DNA of 64,000 nt from Vibrio neonatus (GTDB lineage Bacteria > Pseudomonadota > Gammaproteobacteria > Enterobacterales > Vibrionaceae), in contig NZ_AP024885.1 in NCBI RefSeq assembly GCF_024346975.1, positions 248,001 through 312,000 of the forward strand, read 5' to 3'. The first letter of the stretch is position 1, and every line of letters starts with the position of its first letter. Made by a program: the position numbers and the translations under genes. The notes below the pieces were generated by a model. That model was not told the DNA's origin. It made no database searches and was given only the letters and a program-made list of their open reading frames with translations. Below are positions 61,220-64,000 of this stretch, piece by piece.

Positions 61220-62584
61220 TTAAGAGCTGGCGATAACAGGCTCATTAATCACTACCTTTTTATTCATGAGTATTGCTATGTCTTTCCACATCATAGGAAC
61301 GACAATCAGCGTTAGCACAACGTTCGACATAGGTACAGCTAGCCAAACCCCATCAACTCCTAGCCATTGCGGCACCAAGAATAGAAAAGGCAGTTGGACA
61401 ATCATATTGCCAATAGAAACAAACATGGCCTTAGCCGCTTTTCCTACCGCCATAAAATAGACGGACGCTAAAAACAACACGCCATCGAGAAAGAGTGCGC
61501 ATAGATGTAATCGCATACCAGAGACTGCGGTAGTAATAAGATCGGGTGAATCAGAAAACCAGCCGATAAAAAATTCAGGAAATAGCGCGAGCAAAACAAC
61601 GGTGACTACCCCAGAAATTAACACCACTTTCAGCGCCAAGATTAAGGTGCCTTTGATGCGATGATAGCGCTGTTCCCCAAAGTCATAACTTATTGGCGGT
61701 TGCATACCCGACGCAATCCCTTCCGCAAATAGATAATACATAGTGGCGATATAGCCAATGATAGCGAACGCACCAACGTGCAGCTCACTGCCATACTCCA
61801 TGAGTAATCGATTATGTAACGCCACCACAAAAGAAAAGTAGGCGAACATCAGCATACTGGATGCCCCTAAGTGACAAATGCGGATTGCCTTTTTGATATC
61901 GAATGCAAGGCGAGTGAGGCGAATCTCGGCGTGCTGGGAAAGAAAGTAAATCAGCCCCAACAAGATAACCACAGACTGCGATAGAGCGGTTGCAATGGCA
62001 GCACCTTGCAAGCCTTGCTCGAATACACCGATATAAAGGTAATCCAATACAATATTGAGTAGCGCACCAATGATAGTTAAAGCCGTGGCTATTTTAGGGC
62101 TGTTGTCATTGCGTACTAGCATTGGTGTGACAGCAGAAGCAATGGCCGCGGGAGCACTAAATATGAAGACCTTTAGGTAGTCATAGCCATGCATGAGCGA
62201 ATCACCTACTGCTCCTTGCAATATCAACAGATCTTTGCCCCATATTGCCACGATAGGCATAGAGATCAGTGAAAACATAATCGTTAGGCTGATGGCTGTT
62301 TGTAATACTAAGGCTGCTTTTTGGTATTGCTTCTCTCCACGGAACATAGAGATCAGGCTACCTGCCCCCATACCAATTAAAATGCCGAGCCCCATAATAG
62401 TGGCAATGATCGGCCACGCCATATTGATCCCGGCAAGACCTGCATAACCAACATAGTGACCGACAAAGATCCCATCGATTATTTGGTACAAGCCAGTGAT
62501 CAGCATGGCAGTGACAGATGGAATAGCAAATCGCCAAAAAACTCGGCTTACAGACTCATTATTGTTAATTGCTTCGGCGGTCAT
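61220..62584 (-). CDS. MATE-family efflux transporter
   Basis: A 454-residue protein with twelve hydrophobic segments and the MATE opening VFWRFAIPSVTAMLITGLYQIIDGIFVGHYVG. The repeated half-structure (RICHLGASSMLMFAYFSFVVAL in the second half) is present. Such proteins export cationic drugs or toxins in exchange for Na+ or H+. The substrate cannot be read from sequence. It is divergent from focA. Confidence 0.92.
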   Translation of the reverse strand: MTAEAINNNESVSRVFWRFAIPSVTAMLITGLYQIIDGIFVGHYVGYAGLAGINMAWPIIATIMGLGILIGMGAGSLISMFRGEKQYQKAALVLQTAISLTIMFSLISMPIVAIWGKDLLILQGAVGDSLMHGYDYLKVFIFSAPAAIASAVTPMLVRNDNSPKIATALTIIGALLNIVLDYLYIGVFEQGLQGAAIATALSQSVVILLGLIYFLSQHAEIRLTRLAFDIKKAIRICHLGASSMLMFAYFSFVVALHNRLLMEYGSELHVGAFAIIGYIATMYYLFAEGIASGMQPPISYDFGEQRYHRIKGTLILALKVVLISGVVTVVLLALFPEFFIGWFSDSPDLITTAVSGMRLHLCALFLDGVLFLASVYFMAVGKAAKAMFVSIGNMIVQLPFLFLVPQWLGVDGVWLAVPMSNVVLTLIVVPMMWKDIAILMNKKVVINEPVIASS

Positions 62585-62911
62585 TCTAGTTATAGAGGTG
62601 AGGTAAGTTGGATCTATTATCTAGCAAAATAGCAGATATGAAAGGGGTTTCCCTATATAGAGAGGTACAGATCTTCGAGGATTAATATAGTCCCTTCTAT
62701 TTGTATGATTATTGTAACCACATAGAAAATAAACACTTCATGAAAGTTATTGATTAACTACGGGTTATTTATTGTGTCTATATTGGTAATGAATTGAGTG
62801 TTTATAGTTAACAAGAAGCAAATTAAGGTTGCGAAATTAGCTCTATGAAACATTTTTGATACAGCGTAAATTCTGCGTTCACTTTAATTCAATCAACAAT
62901 AAGTACAAAAA
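62585..62911. promoter_or_regulatory. Divergent promoter region, MATE gene and focA
   Basis: This 327-base AT-rich region should hold promoters for both genes. I saw no complete FNR box (TTGAT-N4-ATCAA), and no gene. Confidence 0.5.
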
Positions 62912-63763
62912 ATGGCTGATCAAAACCCTACACAGTTTGAATCTCTTTTACCCCCACAGATGGCAGAGCGTGCTGCAGAAGTGGGAGAAAGCAAAGTAAA
63001 TAAAAACCAACTAAAATCGTTTCTTCTCGCCATTGCCGCAGGTATGCACATAGGTATTGCCTTTGTCTTTTATACCGTAGTAACGACGGGCGCAGCAGAA
63101 ATGCCTTATGGCATGGCAAAGTTTATGGGAGGCTTAGCCTTTAGTTTAGGGCTTATTCTGGTAGTGATTACCGGTGGTGAACTGTTTACCAGTAGCGTAT
63201 TAACTTTAGTGGCGAAAGCCAGTGGACGAGTGACATGGCGCGCCCTTTTTAAAAACTGGGCGGTGGTTTATGTAGGTAACTTTGTCGGCGCATCTTTGCT
63301 TATCATCATTATGATGATTACTAAAGAATACATGAGTGACGGTGGGTTAATGGGTTTGAATGCCATGGCTATCTCACAACACAAATTACACCATACATTT
63401 TGGCAAGCAGTCGCACTTGGACTTATGTGTAACTTATTGGTATGTCTTGCCATTTGGATGACATTTAGTGCCCGTTCATTGACCGATAAAGTGGTTATTT
63501 TGATTCTTCCGGTGGCGATGTTTGTGGCATCTGGTTTTGAGCATAGTATTGCGAATATGTTCCAAGTTCCTATGGCGATTGCGATTAAAACTTTTGCTCC
63601 TGCTGAGTTTTGGCAAATGACAGGTGCGAATATTGCTAACTACGCTGACCTTAACGTAGCCGATTTTGTTGTTAACAACCTGATTCCAGTCACGATAGGG
63701 AATATTATCGGTGGCGGTTTATTCGTGGGTATCTATTTCTGGATGATTTATCTAAAAGAATAA
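62912..63763 (+). CDS. focA: Formate channel FocA
   Basis: A 283-residue FNT-family channel with six transmembrane helices, very close to E. coli FocA throughout: IAFVFYTVVTTG, GELFTSSVLTLVAKASGR, KLHHTFWQAVALGLMCNLLVCLAIWM (conserved His 209 equivalent lies later in GFEHSIANMFQVPM) and NNLIPVTIGNIIGGGLFVGI. It moves formate across the inner membrane during fermentation. Unlike E. coli, no pflB follows: a terminator and an opposite-strand gene come next. Confidence 0.95.
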   Translation: MADQNPTQFESLLPPQMAERAAEVGESKVNKNQLKSFLLAIAAGMHIGIAFVFYTVVTTGAAEMPYGMAKFMGGLAFSLGLILVVITGGELFTSSVLTLVAKASGRVTWRALFKNWAVVYVGNFVGASLLIIIMMITKEYMSDGGLMGLNAMAISQHKLHHTFWQAVALGLMCNLLVCLAIWMTFSARSLTDKVVILILPVAMFVASGFEHSIANMFQVPMAIAIKTFAPAEFWQMTGANIANYADLNVADFVVNNLIPVTIGNIIGGGLFVGIYFWMIYLKE

Positions 63764-63769
63764 TCATTG

Positions 63770-63825
63770 TTTCCGATAAAAAGGCCCCTTAATAACTGGT
63801 TATTAAGGGGCCTTTTTATCGGAAA
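63770..63825. terminator. Bidirectional terminator with a 27-bp perfect stem
   Basis: Positions 63770-63796 and 63799-63825 are perfect inverted copies (27 bp) with a two-base gap. The core GATAAAAAGGCCCC...GGGGCCTTTTTATC holds A- and T-runs that would end transcription from both focA and the gene to the right. Confidence 0.92.
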
Positions 63826-63866
63826 TGTCTATGTTTTATAGCGTTATGTCTTTGTTTTATAAAGTT
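63825..63866. repeat. 21-base tandem duplication
   Basis: Two adjacent 21-base units, 63825-63845 and 63846-63866, agree at 18 positions (both begin ATGTCT and contain GTTTTATA). It directly follows the focA terminator stem. Confidence 0.7.
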
Positions 63867-63877
63867 AAGGCGCTCTG

Positions 63878-64000
63878 TTAGCTTGCTGTTACTACCGCAG
63901 CATCCTCAGTCTCTAATGATGATGTTTTTGCTTCCGCTTTATTGGCTTTGGCAATCAGTAGCAATCCAATAAGAGGTACAACGATAGCTGTGTATGGAAT
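63878..64000 (-). CDS. Membrane protein C-terminus (5' part missing)
   Basis: The minus-strand frame ending TAA at 63880-63878 encodes at least 40 residues: a hydrophobic helix (IPYTAIVVPLIGLLLIA) followed by a polar tail (KANKAEAKTSSLETEDAAV). This looks like the last transmembrane segment and cytoplasmic tail of a transporter. The family cannot be decided from this piece. Confidence 0.6.
   Translation of the reverse strand: MPYTAIVVPLIGLLLIAKANKAEAKTSSLETEDAAVVTAS

Noticed and set aside
61200..61230. Direct repeat ATGATTAAGAG near the M14 and MATE stops
   Set aside because: Two 11-base copies three bases apart between convergent genes; too short and simple to interpret.
62585..62911. FNR box for focA
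   Set aside because: Words such as TTGATTAACTAC and TTGATACAGCGT match only one half-site; no full TTGAT-N4-ATCAA was found.
63878..63880. pflB expected after focA
   Set aside because: The gene to the right is on the opposite strand and ends in a membrane helix plus polar tail, unlike PflB.

Overview
The window is a gene-dense stretch of chromosome from a gammaproteobacterium, almost certainly Vibrionaceae. Gene blocks run in E. coli-like order: msrA/tamA-tamB-ytfP, fbp/mpl, rapA-rluA, argR/mdh, ispB/rplU-rpmA-cgtA, djlA/lptD-surA-pdxA-rsmA-apaG-apaH/folA and leuLABCD...leuO...ilvIH. The joins between blocks, and insertions such as a PAP2 phosphatase plus MJ1255/VC2487-type glycosyltransferase between leu and leuO, look Vibrio-like. 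I found no rRNA, convincing tRNA, CRISPR array, prophage or integron.

Layout. 1-10 kb: methionine sulfoxide repair (msrA, cut by the window edge), the TamAB envelope translocation machine, a lipocalin, gluconeogenic fbp, muropeptide recycling (mpl) and ubiX. 10-17 kb: a PIN-PhoH protein, RapA, RluA, an HprA-like dehydrogenase. 16.6-22.7 kb: a TAXI-type TRAP transporter locus (receptor, fused permease, universal stress protein). Its receptor gene is split by an intact IS3-family element of 1267 bp with a 3-bp target duplication; removing the element restores a 322-residue reading frame exactly. 22.7-27.7 kb: argR, mdh, ispB, ribosomal L21/L27 and the Obg GTPase. 27.8-30.8 kb: a FUSC-type membrane protein, the yjjP-yjjB exporter pair and folA. 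30.8-39.2 kb: the lptD to apaH operon with a sigmaE-like promoter, plus djlA. 40-45 kb: the leucine operon with a complete attenuator and a 16-residue leader carrying five Leu codons in a row. 45.5-55 kb: an RND efflux pair, the phosphatase/glycosyltransferase pair, leuO and an acyl-CoA ligase. 55-64 kb: ilvIH, a 43-residue membrane peptide not previously named to my knowledge, pykF with a HexR-type operator, an M14 deacylase-like enzyme, a MATE exporter, focA and the end of another membrane protein.

Most of the window is ordinary core genome. The points I consider most worth checking are the recent IS knock-out of the TAXI receptor (with a CRP-like site upstream), the HexR palindrome on pykF, the PAP2/glycosyltransferase couple of unknown product, the small membrane peptide, the fbp terminator embedded in the blc coding sequence, the leu attenuator, and a REP/MITE-like imperfect palindrome between rpmA and cgtA. 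I did not find a convincing wholly new multi-gene system. All family assignments are by reading motifs and remembered homologues; no database search was run.
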